Positions 45,367 to 54,226 of a stretch of DNA of 64,000 nucleotides are shown in pieces. The position numbers and the translations under genes were made by a program. Position 1 is the first letter of the stretch. Every line of letters starts with the position of its first letter. A model generated the notes under the pieces. That model ran no database searches, was not told the origin of the DNA, and was given only the letters and a program-made list of their open reading frames with translations. This stretch comes from Chryseobacterium ureilyticum (lineage in GTDB: Bacteria > Bacteroidota > Bacteroidia > Flavobacteriales > Weeksellaceae): NCBI RefSeq assembly GCF_900156735.1, contig NZ_FTOL01000002.1:682001-746000 (forward strand), given 5' to 3'.

Positions 45367-45891
45367 ATGAAAAAGAGGTACTTTATTGCCATTTACCCCC
45401 CAAGGGAAATTATAGAAGAAGTCAAAGTTTTTAAAAGAGACTTTGCTATTTCATATGACAACTCCAAGGCATTAAGCAATGAGGCACATATTACTCTTTT
45501 ACCTCCCTTTCTCAGAGAACTTGAACTGGAAAACGATATCCATATTGCTTTTCAAAAAATAGATACGCAGATATCACCATTTGAAGTTGAGTTGAACGGA
45601 TTTGGAAGTTTTCCCAACCCTAATAACCCTGTGGTCTTTGTACATCCTGAAGAAAATATTCATCTGACTGATCTTCACAACAGAGTAAAACAGCAGTTCA
45701 GTTTTGCCCATTTTTCTTTTAATCCACATATGACCGTAGGCTACAGAAATCTCACATGGGAAAATTACCTTAAAGCATGGGAAAAATATCAGAGCAAAGA
45801 ATACAAAACTAAATTCATAGTTGATAAAATTTTACTACTACGCCATGAAGGAACATGGACTCCGATAGCAGAGAAAAGTCTTATTGGCTAA
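45367..45891 (+). CDS. 2H phosphoesterase (2'-5' RNA ligase-like)
   Basis: This 174-residue protein has the two HxT motifs that define the 2H phosphoesterases: HIT at 41-43 in EAHITLLPPF and HMT at 121-123 in FNPHMTVGYR. The family hydrolyses or forms 2'-5' or cyclic phosphodiester bonds in RNA or small nucleotides. Both catalytic histidines are present and length is typical. It opens MKKRYFIAIYPP. It is divergent from padR, sharing the 81-nt region with the dyad, and no TAnnTTTG box is clear on this strand. It might be under the same operator, which is a guess. Confidence 0.85.
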   Translation: MKKRYFIAIYPPREIIEEVKVFKRDFAISYDNSKALSNEAHITLLPPFLRELELENDIHIAFQKIDTQISPFEVELNGFGSFPNPNNPVVFVHPEENIHLTDLHNRVKQQFSFAHFSFNPHMTVGYRNLTWENYLKAWEKYQSKEYKTKFIVDKILLLRHEGTWTPIAEKSLIG

Positions 45892-45956
45892 AATTCCAAC
45901 GGTATATACAACGTTTGTAACACTTCTTCTGCTTCAAATATTATTTTATAAAGTCA

Positions 45957-45964
45957 TATCTTTG
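45957..45964 (+). promoter_or_regulatory. -7 promoter element of ruvC
   Basis: TATCTTTG ends 5 nt before the ruvC ATG, predicting a leaderless or nearly leaderless transcript. Confidence 0.55.
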
Positions 45965-45969
45965 AACCA

Positions 45970-46524
45970 ATGATTTCAGAGAAAATAATTTTAGGTATTG
46001 ACCCAGGAACAGCCGTTATGGGATTTGGTCTTATTTCCGTTAAAAAAGGTAAAATGGAAATGATTTCCATTCATGAATTAATTCTAAAAAAATATCCCAA
46101 CCACGAAACCAAACTTAAATATATTTTTGAGAAAACATTAGCACTCATCGATGAATATCATCCTGATGAAGTTGCTTTGGAAGCCCCATTCTTTGGAAAA
46201 AATGTACAGAGTATGCTGAAGCTGGGACGTGCCCAAGGTGTAGCTATGGCAGCAAGCCTTTATAGAAATATCCCTATCACAGAATATTCTCCGAAGAAAA
46301 TTAAAATGGCTATTACAGGAAATGGTAATGCCAGTAAAGAACAGGTCGCAGGAATGCTTCAAAACCTTCTTAAATTAAAAGAATTCCCAACAAAATATCT
46401 GGATGCATCGGATGGTCTTGCCGTTGCCGTATGTCATCATTTTAATTCCGGAACGATTACAGATACAAAATCTTATTCTGGGTGGGATAGCTTTTTGAAA
46501 CAGAATCCTGATCGTTTGAAGTAA
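45970..46524 (+). CDS. ruvC: Holliday junction resolvase RuvC
   Basis: RuvC cuts Holliday junctions in recombinational repair with RuvAB. The 184-residue protein has GIDPGTAVMGFG with catalytic Asp11, the second acidic residue Glu71 in ALEAPFFGKN and the terminal acidic pair Asp145 and Asp148 in DASDGLAVAVCHH. All four catalytic acids of the family are present. It is slightly longer than E. coli RuvC (173 aa) at the C-terminus. ruvA and ruvB are not in the window; in flavobacteria they are often elsewhere. Confidence 0.96.
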   Translation: MISEKIILGIDPGTAVMGFGLISVKKGKMEMISIHELILKKYPNHETKLKYIFEKTLALIDEYHPDEVALEAPFFGKNVQSMLKLGRAQGVAMAASLYRNIPITEYSPKKIKMAITGNGNASKEQVAGMLQNLLKLKEFPTKYLDASDGLAVAVCHHFNSGTITDTKSYSGWDSFLKQNPDRLK

Positions 46525-46684
46525 AATAAATTACTCCACTTCTATTTATAAAATTAAAAATTATTTATTTTTTCGAATAAATAAAATACTATAAGGCTTC
46601 TTTTTGATCCCATAAATAATAGTATTTCTGAAATTACTTGGTAAAACATAATACTATCTTTTACATTGGTATGATTTTTAATAC

Positions 46685-46692
46685 TACCTTTG
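46685..46692 (+). promoter_or_regulatory. -7 promoter element of the DUF4407 / AAA-M41 unit
   Basis: TACCTTTG ends 15 nt before the ATG at 46708. The in-frame TTG at 46690 lies inside it. Confidence 0.6.
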
Positions 46693-46707
46693 TATAAATT
46701 TTCAGCT

Positions 46708-47778
46708 ATGAAAACAAACCAACAAACTATAAATCAAGTGAATCATAAAATAAATTGGTTCCAGAAGTTTCTGATGCTCTGCTCTGGCGGAAACATCCAT
46801 ATCTTAAGAAAAACCCCAAGCGAATGGAATAAGTTCTCAGGAATTGGAGGAATTGTACTCTTTACTGCGGTATTTGCGACATTATCTGCAGGCTATGCCA
46901 TGTATACGGTATTCGATGATATCTGGGCATCTGTAGGATTTGGAATTTTATGGGGATTAATGATCTTTAACCTGGATAGATATATCGTTTCCTCCATTAA
47001 GAAAACCGGAACATGGTGGAATCAGATTCTAATGTCTATTCCCCGTTTGATTCTTGCGACCTTTTTGGGAATTATTATTTCAAAACCTTTAGAGCTTAAA
47101 ATATTTGAAAAAGAGGTAAACAAACAGCTCAATACAATTATCCAGAGAAATAAAAAACAGCTTCAAGGTGAAATGTCCGGAAGGATTCTCCAGCAAAGCG
47201 GACCTTTTGAAACGGAAAAGAAACAGATTTCAGAAAAAATTGCTGTATATCAGAAAGCATATGATTCTGCGTCTGTAGAGCTTGAGAAGGAAATTTTGGG
47301 AAAACAATCTGGTTTGACGAGTGGTAAAGAAGGTTTTGGATCCAATGCCAAACGTAAACAACAATTAAAAGAACAACGTAGACAGGATCTTGAAAACTAT
47401 CAGAAACAATCAGCTCCAAGACTAGAATACCTTGATAAAGAAATTTCAAAAGTATATACAAATCTGGAAACGGAAAGAAAGTCTACCGAAACCTTTGAAG
47501 ATAAGTTCAATGGTTTTGCAGCGAGACTACAAGCATTGGATGAATTGGGGAAAAGCTCTGCGATAATAGGTCTTGCTGCTACATTCATCATGGGATTATT
47601 CATCTGTCTTGAGATTTCTCCGGTTCTGGTAAAATTAATTTCTCATGTAGGTCCTTATGATTATCTTTTAGAAAAAACAGAAAATGACTTTAAACTTTAT
47701 TCTAAAGAAAAAATTGAGAAAGGAAACGCACTTACGGATTTCCGGATTGAAGATTTCAAGGATAATTTAAAAAATTAA
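46708..47778 (+). CDS. DUF4407 membrane protein with coiled coil
   Basis: This 356-residue protein belongs to DUF4407. It has an N-terminal charged lead with FQKFLMLCSGGN, then three hydrophobic spans (about 42-63, 66-83 and 98-118). LWGLMIFNLDRYIVSS between the second and third is the family signature. A long charged stretch (about 125-275) follows with strong heptad-like Lys/Glu/Gln patterns, probably a coiled coil. A fourth span lies near 283-305 (IIGLAATFIMGLFICLEISPVLVK), then a short cytoplasmic tail. Function is unknown. The stop overlaps by one base the ATG of the AAA-M41 gene (TAATG), indicating coupled translation and probably a joint complex. The start is the ATG at 46708, 15 nt after the box. 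Confidence 0.85.
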   Translation: MKTNQQTINQVNHKINWFQKFLMLCSGGNIHILRKTPSEWNKFSGIGGIVLFTAVFATLSAGYAMYTVFDDIWASVGFGILWGLMIFNLDRYIVSSIKKTGTWWNQILMSIPRLILATFLGIIISKPLELKIFEKEVNKQLNTIIQRNKKQLQGEMSGRILQQSGPFETEKKQISEKIAVYQKAYDSASVELEKEILGKQSGLTSGKEGFGSNAKRKQQLKEQRRQDLENYQKQSAPRLEYLDKEISKVYTNLETERKSTETFEDKFNGFAARLQALDELGKSSAIIGLAATFIMGLFICLEISPVLVKLISHVGPYDYLLEKTENDFKLYSKEKIEKGNALTDFRIEDFKDNLKN

Positions 47779-49655
47779 TGTATTTTTCATACATGATTAT
47801 TGATAAAGAAGAAATTCAGAAGAAAAAGAAAAAGCTAGACGATTGTAAAGCTTTCCTAAAAAAAGAGTTCATCGGAATAGATAAAATTATCGATGACCTG
47901 ATGGAGTATCTCCAGATTTGGTATTTAATGCCTGAAATCCTGACAAGACCTGTTGTGATCAACTTATGGGGAATGACAGGTGTAGGAAAAACAGACCTTG
48001 TGAGAAAGATGGTCCGTTTTCTTGATTTCCAAAATCGTTTTGTAGAAATAGAATTAAATAATACGGATGAAACTTCCTGGAGCAAAAGCGTTTCAGATAT
48101 ACTACAAAGCAATGGATTAAGTGATGAAAAGCCTAGTATAGCCCTTTTTGATGAAATACAACGTTTTTATACGATAGATCCTGACGGAACTCCTGTTTCA
48201 CAAACCAAGTTCACTGATTTTTGGGAACTTTTGAGTGACGGACGTCTAAGTAAAAAGGAACGCGATGATCTGGAACATTATCTGTTCTCTTATCTTTTCA
48301 GAAAAAAGGAGAATGATAGACGAAAGCGTAATGGTGAAAGTGAAGTGGATGAAAATCCGTATCTCAACATGTGGGATGCAAAGGAACTTAAGAAATACCT
48401 CAGCATGGATGATGATGTAATGAGCATCATTGATATGAAAGAGGAGGATATGATAAAACTGATTCGCAAAAAACAAAAAGAAAAGAAAATCTACGAACCT
48501 GTGGATTACAGCAAAATGCTTATCATTATCAGTGGAAACCTCGATGAAGCTTTTCAAATGTCAAGAGAAACCAGTGAAGCTGATGTAGACGCCAATATTT
48601 ACCATGCATTTACCAAGAAAATAACCATGGTGGATATTAAGAATGCTCTTGCCAGAAAATTCCGTCCTGAACAAGTGGCAAGATTTGGAAATATTCACCT
48701 GATTTATTTTTCTTTAAAGACTGAGGATTTTCAAAAACTTATTCAACGTGAAATCAACAATCTGAAACAAAAGACAAAGAATAAGTTTGGAGTTTCATTA
48801 AAAATAAATAGAAATATCAACGATCTGATCTATAGAAACGGAGTTTTTCCAGTGCAGGGAGTACGTCCTGTGTTCAGTAGTGTAGTAGATATTTTGGATA
48901 CCAATCTAAGCAAATTTCTGTTTGAAGCCATTATCCATGATGATAAAAACATAGAAATAGATTATTTGCAAGATAAAAAAATGATTATCGGGAAAATTGA
49001 TGCAAGAGTAATTGAAATCCCTTATTTAGGGAGAATTGACAGTATACGACAGGCTAATCAACAGGACGCGGTGGCAAATATCAGCGTTCATGAATCTGGT
49101 CATGCAGTCTCTTATATGTTGTACACAAGTTTTGCTCCATTACAGCTGAAAAGTAAAGTAGCGAGTAGCTATGCAGCAGGTTTTACGTTTCCTCACCAAA
49201 TCCATGATACTAAAGAAAGCCTTCTGGATAGAATTAAGATTTATCTTGCGGGAGGAATTGCTGAAGAAATTATTTTTGGAGATAAAAATGCCAGTATTGG
49301 AAGGAGCCATGACAGAGAACAGGCTACAAGTCTTGCAATAGATTACATCAGAAAATACGGTTTTGATGATGATTATCAGGCAACTTATAATCTGGAAGAC
49401 TATTCTCACCGTATGCAACAGCATATTACAGATGATAAGATAGAAAAACTGATGCAGGAACTCGCAAAAAAAACAAAAGAAGACCTCATTTTACATATAG
49501 ATCTCTTAAAAACAATGAGTATAACACTCAGTGAAAAAGGAAGTATGACCCCAAAAGAAATTTATGATATTGCCACTCAACATAAATTAAAAGTAAGTAT
49601 CAAAGAAGAAGGATATCTTCACATAGCAGAGTATCATAATTTATTGAATTCCTAG
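47778..49655 (+). CDS. AAA+ ATPase fused to M41 (FtsH-type) zinc peptidase
   Basis: This 625-residue protein has an AAA+ domain (about 30-390) with Walker A GMTGVGKT (65-72) and Walker B LFDEIQ (D125, E126). A charged insertion (about 160-245), sensor-1 ISGNLDEAF near 251, an arginine-finger-like PEQVARFGN (R302) and a sensor-2 GVRP (361-364) follow. The last features look like the Clp/HSP100 clade, not FtsH. Next is an M41 peptidase: HESGH (438-442, FtsH has HEAGH), AGGIAEEIIFGD and SHDREQAT with the third ligand candidate Asp512. No membrane span is seen, unlike FtsH. Coupling to the DUF4407 gene suggests that protein anchors it in the membrane. The peptidase residues are complete, so an active, ATP-driven protease is likely. 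Confidence 0.85.
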   Translation: MYFSYMIIDKEEIQKKKKKLDDCKAFLKKEFIGIDKIIDDLMEYLQIWYLMPEILTRPVVINLWGMTGVGKTDLVRKMVRFLDFQNRFVEIELNNTDETSWSKSVSDILQSNGLSDEKPSIALFDEIQRFYTIDPDGTPVSQTKFTDFWELLSDGRLSKKERDDLEHYLFSYLFRKKENDRRKRNGESEVDENPYLNMWDAKELKKYLSMDDDVMSIIDMKEEDMIKLIRKKQKEKKIYEPVDYSKMLIIISGNLDEAFQMSRETSEADVDANIYHAFTKKITMVDIKNALARKFRPEQVARFGNIHLIYFSLKTEDFQKLIQREINNLKQKTKNKFGVSLKINRNINDLIYRNGVFPVQGVRPVFSSVVDILDTNLSKFLFEAIIHDDKNIEIDYLQDKKMIIGKIDARVIEIPYLGRIDSIRQANQQDAVANISVHESGHAVSYMLYTSFAPLQLKSKVASSYAAGFTFPHQIHDTKESLLDRIKIYLAGGIAEEIIFGDKNASIGRSHDREQATSLAIDYIRKYGFDDDYQATYNLEDYSHRMQQHITDDKIEKLMQELAKKTKEDLILHIDLLKTMSITLSEKGSMTPKEIYDIATQHKLKVSIKEEGYLHIAEYHNLLNS

Positions 49656-49678
49656 ATCATTTATTTAAAACATATTTC

Positions 49679-49708
49679 AACCTTTCAGTGTATTCTGGAA
49701 GGTTTTTA
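49679..49708 (+). terminator. Terminator after the AAA-M41 gene
   Basis: AACCTTTCAG (49679-49688) pairs with CTGGAAGGTT (49695-49704), with one wobble, and a T run follows. Confidence 0.75.
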
Positions 49709-49760
49709 TTTTTCTAGAAACTGAAATATTAAGGCTTCCACATTGTAAGACTAAATAAAA

Positions 49761-49785
49761 AACACCTCCATTGAATGGAGGTGTT
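49761..49785 (-). terminator. Terminator of the 49809 gene
   Basis: AACACCTCCA and TGGAGGTGTT pair across a short loop. On the minus strand a T run follows. It ends the metalloprotease gene, whose stop is at 49809. Confidence 0.8.
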
Positions 49786-49808
49786 CCTATATATGTATCA
49801 GATCAAAA

Positions 49809-51707
49809 TTATTTAATGATCAGTTTAGATGTCTTGCTGTCTTTACCATTAGAAATCTGGATCATATAAACTCCTTTTTCTAACTGTTGGTTCACTTTAT
49901 AGATTCCATTTCTTTCTTCAGCTACAGCTGGGCTTGCTACTAATCTTCCTGCCATATCAGAGATTGAAACTTTTAAGTTCTTACCGTTTTTAGCTTTGAT
50001 GAAAATTTTATCTCCAGTTGCAACCGGGTTAGGATAAACTACTAAATCATCATTATTAGCTTTTACTTCGTTTGTGCTCAAGCTTGTTACAAATGTTACT
50101 GAGTAGTCCTCTATTTGTCCATAGTTCAAGGTTCCACAAGCAGTAAGAGGTCCATTGATATCAGCTAAAACTCTCATACGAAGCGGTGTATTCATCGTTG
50201 CTGTTGCAGGTGGAGTGAAAGTAGCTGTGAAGCTTCCCCATCCGTCAGCTCCTGCAGGAACATTATTTCCAGAAGCTATCAATTCATTAGACTCAAAAGT
50301 TCCGTTGTTATTATAATCAATCCAAGCTCTTATTGACTGATCAATATTTGTTCCTTGTACAAAACCTATTTCAATAGTTTGCTGTTGCCCTATCAATAGT
50401 GGTGTATGAGAATTCGTTAAACAATTTTGAGTTGTATAATCAATATAATATCTTAAATCTCCAGGCCAAGCTGCTGCAGATGCATTATTAATATTACCTA
50501 ATTTTACTGATGTAGGTCCAGCAAGAGATACTATTCCATTTGGTGCTCCCACACTTGGGTTAGTAACTCCAGCAGGGTTACATGTAGCAGCAATAGGAGT
50601 AGTTGACACACTAGATGCAACTGGTGCTGTTGCTCCTTTTGAGGTTGTTAAACTATTTCTGATTAACATAAAGAAGTCATTTATTCTCTGCCCTTGTCCT
50701 GCCGTAAATTTCTGTGCAACAGAGTTAGTATAGTTCATCATATTATACTGTACACCTTGATAGTTTACCCCTGTACAAGGATTCAGTGTAGAGTTGGAAG
50801 GAATAACTGGGTAGAATGTGTATGCACTACCTGCTTTTTCAGTGTCACATACTTCATCGTTATCCGTTGCACAATTATCCGTTGCGCCTACTGGAGGAGG
50901 ACAATAATCTGCATCTCCAGGAACCGCATCATATCTACCACCATCAAACGTATGGTATAATCCCATTGCATGCCCAAACTCATGAGCAAATGTGGTATCA
51001 TGTGGGTTTGTTACAACTCCAGTTTTCATAAAAGATTCATATCCTGCATTACTACTGTTTGGGAATGCAGCAAACCCCATCAGACCAGCATTTGGAGTAG
51101 TACTTCCGTCAAAAGTAGTAATTACATAAATATTGAAGTATGCTGTTTCAGGCCAGTGTGGTGCTAAGTTTTTAATAGCAGTTCTACTGGCTCCGTTTGA
51201 AGTCTGATAAGCCATTCCCGATGTAGTATACCCTGGCAGTGATGAACCATTATATCTTACAATACCAGTGGTTTCCGTACAATTGGGAGATCTCTTTGCC
51301 AATACCAACTTAATTGGAAAAACAGCAGAAGTTCCGAAATCACTAGGAGTACCCGCTGCCGGCCAAGGATATGTCCCTGCATACATTTTATTAGCATTAT
51401 CTATCCAGGTTTGGATCTGAGCATCTGTTCTTGTATAATTAGCATTCGTTCCTTCAATAACGTGAACAACCACAGGAATTTCATAAACTCCATTTACCGT
51501 TTTAGCAGACTGAGCTAATGGATTAGCCTTTCTATCAGCCTGAATTTTTCTAACTACTTGATCAAATACTTGTCTTAATCCAGGGTTTTCTCTATCCTGA
51601 ATTTGTAAAGCTTCATCAAAACCACATATTCTGGCTTGGTGCTGCTGTTGCTGTGCTGTCAACGAAAGCGAAAATAACATCGCTCCATAAAGGAAATTTT
51701 TCTTCAT
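49809..51707 (-). CDS. Secreted metzincin metalloprotease (M43-like) with GEVED and T9SS type A domains
   Basis: This 632-residue exported protease has a signal peptide (about 1-19). A Gln-rich start and a propeptide-like region precede a metzincin catalytic domain with HEFGHAMGLYH (242-252) and a Met-turn-like YNMMNYTN near 318-325. The M43 (pappalysin/cytophagalysin) family fits best. A GEVED-type beta domain (about 420-545) ends in LNYGQIEDYSVTF. The C-terminal 75 residues (VYPNPVATGDKIFI ... MIQISNGKDSKTSKLIIK) are a T9SS type A sorting domain, so it is secreted through the T9SS and perhaps attached to the surface. Such enzymes digest proteins or peptides outside the cell. Upstream is an AT-rich stretch with no clear -7 box. 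Confidence 0.9.
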   Translation of the reverse strand: MKKNFLYGAMLFSLSLTAQQQQHQARICGFDEALQIQDRENPGLRQVFDQVVRKIQADRKANPLAQSAKTVNGVYEIPVVVHVIEGTNANYTRTDAQIQTWIDNANKMYAGTYPWPAAGTPSDFGTSAVFPIKLVLAKRSPNCTETTGIVRYNGSSLPGYTTSGMAYQTSNGASRTAIKNLAPHWPETAYFNIYVITTFDGSTTPNAGLMGFAAFPNSSNAGYESFMKTGVVTNPHDTTFAHEFGHAMGLYHTFDGGRYDAVPGDADYCPPPVGATDNCATDNDEVCDTEKAGSAYTFYPVIPSNSTLNPCTGVNYQGVQYNMMNYTNSVAQKFTAGQGQRINDFFMLIRNSLTTSKGATAPVASSVSTTPIAATCNPAGVTNPSVGAPNGIVSLAGPTSVKLGNINNASAAAWPGDLRYYIDYTTQNCLTNSHTPLLIGQQQTIEIGFVQGTNIDQSIRAWIDYNNNGTFESNELIASGNNVPAGADGWGSFTATFTPPATATMNTPLRMRVLADINGPLTACGTLNYGQIEDYSVTFVTSLSTNEVKANNDDLVVYPNPVATGDKIFIKAKNGKNLKVSISDMAGRLVASPAVAEERNGIYKVNQQLEKGVYMIQISNGKDSKTSKLIIK

Positions 51708-52080
51708 TTCAATAATTTTTAAAAAGTTTTTAAATTTACAATATTACAACAATATAACACGGTTTTAAATTATTTTTTTAAACGAAAAACCAAATAAAAT
51801 TAAAATATCACTACAGTTAGTATCAAAAAATACTTTTTTGTTACAAATACAAAAATAAAAACTCAATATTAAATTAAAAAAATAATTAAATAAAACAATT
51901 AAAATAAGTAATTTTTATAAGAAATAAACATACGATATGATTTTTCAAAATCACAAAACAATCCAACAGACACCTATAAATCAGCACAAAAAAAAGCAAT
52001 ACATAAAATTAACTCTAATTATTAAAAAAATAAAAGCCACACAAATGTGTGGCTTTTACAATATGAATTAAAATCTTTTC
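51708..52080. other. Gene-free AT-rich stretch upstream of the metalloprotease
   Basis: This 373-nt stretch is extremely A/T-rich from about 51720 to 52025, with many A and T runs, and holds no reading frame or convincing -7 box. Its left part is the promoter region of the metalloprotease. Its right end holds the guaB terminator (52031-52058). Confidence 0.6.
52031..52058 (-). terminator. Terminator after guaB
   Basis: TAAAAGCCACACA and TGTGTGGCTTTTA pair across two bases. On the minus strand a T run follows. Confidence 0.85.
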
Positions 52081-53541
52081 TTATAAAGAATAATTCGGAG
52101 CTTCTTGAGTGATAATTACATCGTGCGGGTGAGATTCTTTCAATCCACTACCTGTAATCATTACTAGTTTAGAATCTTTTTGTAAAACTTCAATATCTTT
52201 AGCTCCACAATAACCCATACCTGCTCTCAAACCTCCTGTTAACTGGAAAATTACATCTTCTAATTTCCCTTTGTGCGGAACTCTACCTTCAATTCCTTCC
52301 GGAACGAATTTCTTAGCTTCACTTTGGAAATATCTTTCTTTCCCTCCTCTCTTCATTGCAGAAAGGCTTCCCATACCTTGGTAAGACTTGAATTTTCTTC
52401 CTTGGAAAATAATTTCTTCTCCCGGAGCTTCGTCTGTACCAGCTAAAAGAGATCCAAGCATTACTGCTCCTGCTCCACTTGCAATAGCTTTTACAATATC
52501 TCCTGAAAGTTTGATACCACCATCAGCAATTACTGTTACATTTTTAGATTTTGCGTATTCGTATACGTTATAAATAGCTGATAACTGAGGAACACCAACT
52601 CCTGCAACAACTCTTGTTGTACAGATAGAACCTGGTCCTACACCTACTTTAAGAACATTTGCTCCTGCTTCGATAAGATCTTTAGCAGCTTCTGCAGTTA
52701 CGATATTTCCACCTACGATATCTAAGTTTGGATACGCTTTTCTTATTTCAGAAATTTTATCCAATACTCCTTTAGAATGCCCGTGAGCAGAGTCAATAGC
52801 TATAATATCCACTCCAGCCTGAACTAAAGCTTTAATTCTTTCTAATGTATCTTCTCCAACTCCAACTCCGGCTCCTACGATAAGGCGACCGTTTCCATCT
52901 TTATTGGCATTTGGATATTCCAATTGATTATCAATATCCTTGATCGTAATTAATCCAACAAGTTTGTTATCTTTATCTACGATAGGCAGTTTTTCCACTC
53001 TGTTTTTAAGAAGGATTTCTTTTGCCTTTTCAAGGTTGGTATCTTTGTCTGAAGTGATCAAGTTATCTTTTGTCATGATCTCCTCCACTTTGATATCAAG
53101 ATTTTCCTGATATTTCACATCTCTGTTGGTAATGATTCCGATAAGAACATTATCAGAATCTACCACTGGTAAACCTGAAATTTTGAACTTAGACATCATT
53201 TCCTTAGCTTGTCCTAAAGTATGATCTTTAGAAAGGGTAACCGGATCAGAGATCATTCCGTTTTCGGAACGCTTCACTCGGTTTACTTGTGCTGCCTGCT
53301 CGGCAATCGTCATGTTTTTGTGAATAAAGCCTAAACCTCCGACTCTTGCCAGGGCAATTGCTAAATCACCTTCAGTAACTGTGTCCATAGCAGCGGAAAC
53401 TATCGGAACATTCAGCGTGATTTTGTCGGTAAGTCTTGATTTTAATGAAACCTGGTTAGGTAAAACTTCTGAATAAGAAGGGACTAGAAGAACGTCATCG
53501 AAAGTGATGGCTGTCTCTACAATTTTGTTATGAATAGACAT
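52081..53541 (-). CDS. guaB: Inosine-5'-monophosphate dehydrogenase
   Basis: GuaB oxidises IMP to XMP with NAD, the committed step of GMP synthesis. The 486-residue protein has the [14 protein letters not shown] start (13-26), a tandem CBS pair (about 95-205), the [17 protein letters not shown] loop with catalytic Cys307 and [13 protein letters not shown] near 400-412. The flap and C-terminal tail are normal. The CBS pair is the adenine-nucleotide sensing module. The -7 element TAATTTTG is 14 nt upstream of the ATG. It is monocistronic. Confidence 0.98.
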   Translation of the reverse strand: MSIHNKIVETAITFDDVLLVPSYSEVLPNQVSLKSRLTDKITLNVPIVSAAMDTVTEGDLAIALARVGGLGFIHKNMTIAEQAAQVNRVKRSENGMISDPVTLSKDHTLGQAKEMMSKFKISGLPVVDSDNVLIGIITNRDVKYQENLDIKVEEIMTKDNLITSDKDTNLEKAKEILLKNRVEKLPIVDKDNKLVGLITIKDIDNQLEYPNANKDGNGRLIVGAGVGVGEDTLERIKALVQAGVDIIAIDSAHGHSKGVLDKISEIRKAYPNLDIVGGNIVTAEAAKDLIEAGANVLKVGVGPGSICTTRVVAGVGVPQLSAIYNVYEYAKSKNVTVIADGGIKLSGDIVKAIASGAGAVMLGSLLAGTDEAPGEEIIFQGRKFKSYQGMGSLSAMKRGGKERYFQSEAKKFVPEGIEGRVPHKGKLEDVIFQLTGGLRAGMGYCGAKDIEVLQKDSKLVMITGSGLKESHPHDVIITQEAPNYSL

Positions 53542-53555
53542 CTTTACTTTCTTTG

Positions 53556-53563
53556 CAAAATTA
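53556..53563 (-). promoter_or_regulatory. -7 promoter element of guaB
   Basis: TAATTTTG on the minus strand ends 14 nt before the guaB ATG. Confidence 0.6.
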
Positions 53564-53634
53564 GGTTATTTTGACGAGATATGAAAATCCTTTTTGATAG
53601 TTTAAATAAAATTTAATAATCAATAACTTAAATC

Positions 53635-53666
53635 GAAAAACCATCCCTTTACAGGAACGGCTTTTC
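53635..53666 (-). terminator. Terminator of the sigma/DUF4252 operon
   Basis: A 13-bp stem (53635-53647 with 53654-53666) pairs throughout if G-T wobbles are allowed, with a 6-nt loop. It is 46 nt after the DUF4252 lipoprotein stop. Confidence 0.6.
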
Positions 53667-53711
53667 TTCACAAAATAATTTTGGTATGTACGAAATACTT
53701 GCTTTATTTTT

Positions 53712-54215
53712 TTATTTATAGCTAACGGAATTGATCATTTTTGAGATATCATCAGGAGTAAAATTCCCTTTTACATCTACAAAAACCAATTCTTTATTCT
53801 TGGAATCCACTGTAAGCAGCATATTCTCTATCACATCTCCATCCTGTTTCACTCGTATATTAATATTATCACCGTCATGTTTAATGGTTGCCCATTCTTC
53901 ATAATGATTATCACTTAAATATTGCGCATAGTTATTCAGCAGATCTGAGTTTCCATTGGTTACAGTAAGAACTTTTATTTTTGACGCTTTCTTTACAAGC
54001 TTAATTGTCTCCTCACTTTCTCCTTCTTCTCTTAATGCTTTTTTAATATAAGACTTTGCCAAAAACATCGGAACATTTACACTCATAAATTTCGCTCCTT
54101 TAAAATCCTGTTTTGAATTGGCAAAGAAATCGATATTAGGTTTCTCTGAAACAATACATGACTGAAGCATACCTATTGTCAATACAATGAGAAAAATGTT
54201 TGTAAGAGTTTTCAT
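53712..54215 (-). CDS. DUF4252 putative lipoprotein
   Basis: This 167-residue protein is a lipoprotein (lipobox GMLQSC, Cys20) of the DUF4252 family. SVNVPMFLAKSYIKKAL near 45-61 and KKASKIKVLTV near 74-84 are the family's N-terminal helices. A beta-rich part ending GNFTPDDISKMINSV follows. The family is widespread in Bacteroidota and usually lies in operons led by an ECF sigma factor, as here. Function is unknown. It is 11 nt downstream of the GIN/DUF4252 gene and is the last gene of the unit. Confidence 0.88.
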   Translation of the reverse strand: MKTLTNIFLIVLTIGMLQSCIVSEKPNIDFFANSKQDFKGAKFMSVNVPMFLAKSYIKKALREEGESEETIKLVKKASKIKVLTVTNGNSDLLNNYAQYLSDNHYEEWATIKHDGDNINIRVKQDGDVIENMLLTVDSKNKELVFVDVKGNFTPDDISKMINSVSYK

Positions 54216-54226
54216 AGTTTTTGTTT

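Noticed and set aside
46525..46684. A regulatory RNA upstream of the DUF4407 gene
   Set aside because: Several ATACT words recur, but no stable hairpin or conserved riboswitch motif could be made out.
47778..49655. Ordinary FtsH
   Set aside because: It has no membrane span, has a large insertion in the ATPase domain and has Clp-like sensor-2; only the peptidase half is FtsH-like.
51720..52025. A replication origin or phase-variation site in the AT-rich stretch
   Set aside because: No DnaA-box cluster, direct repeats or invertible repeats are visible; it is simply a long AT-rich upstream region.
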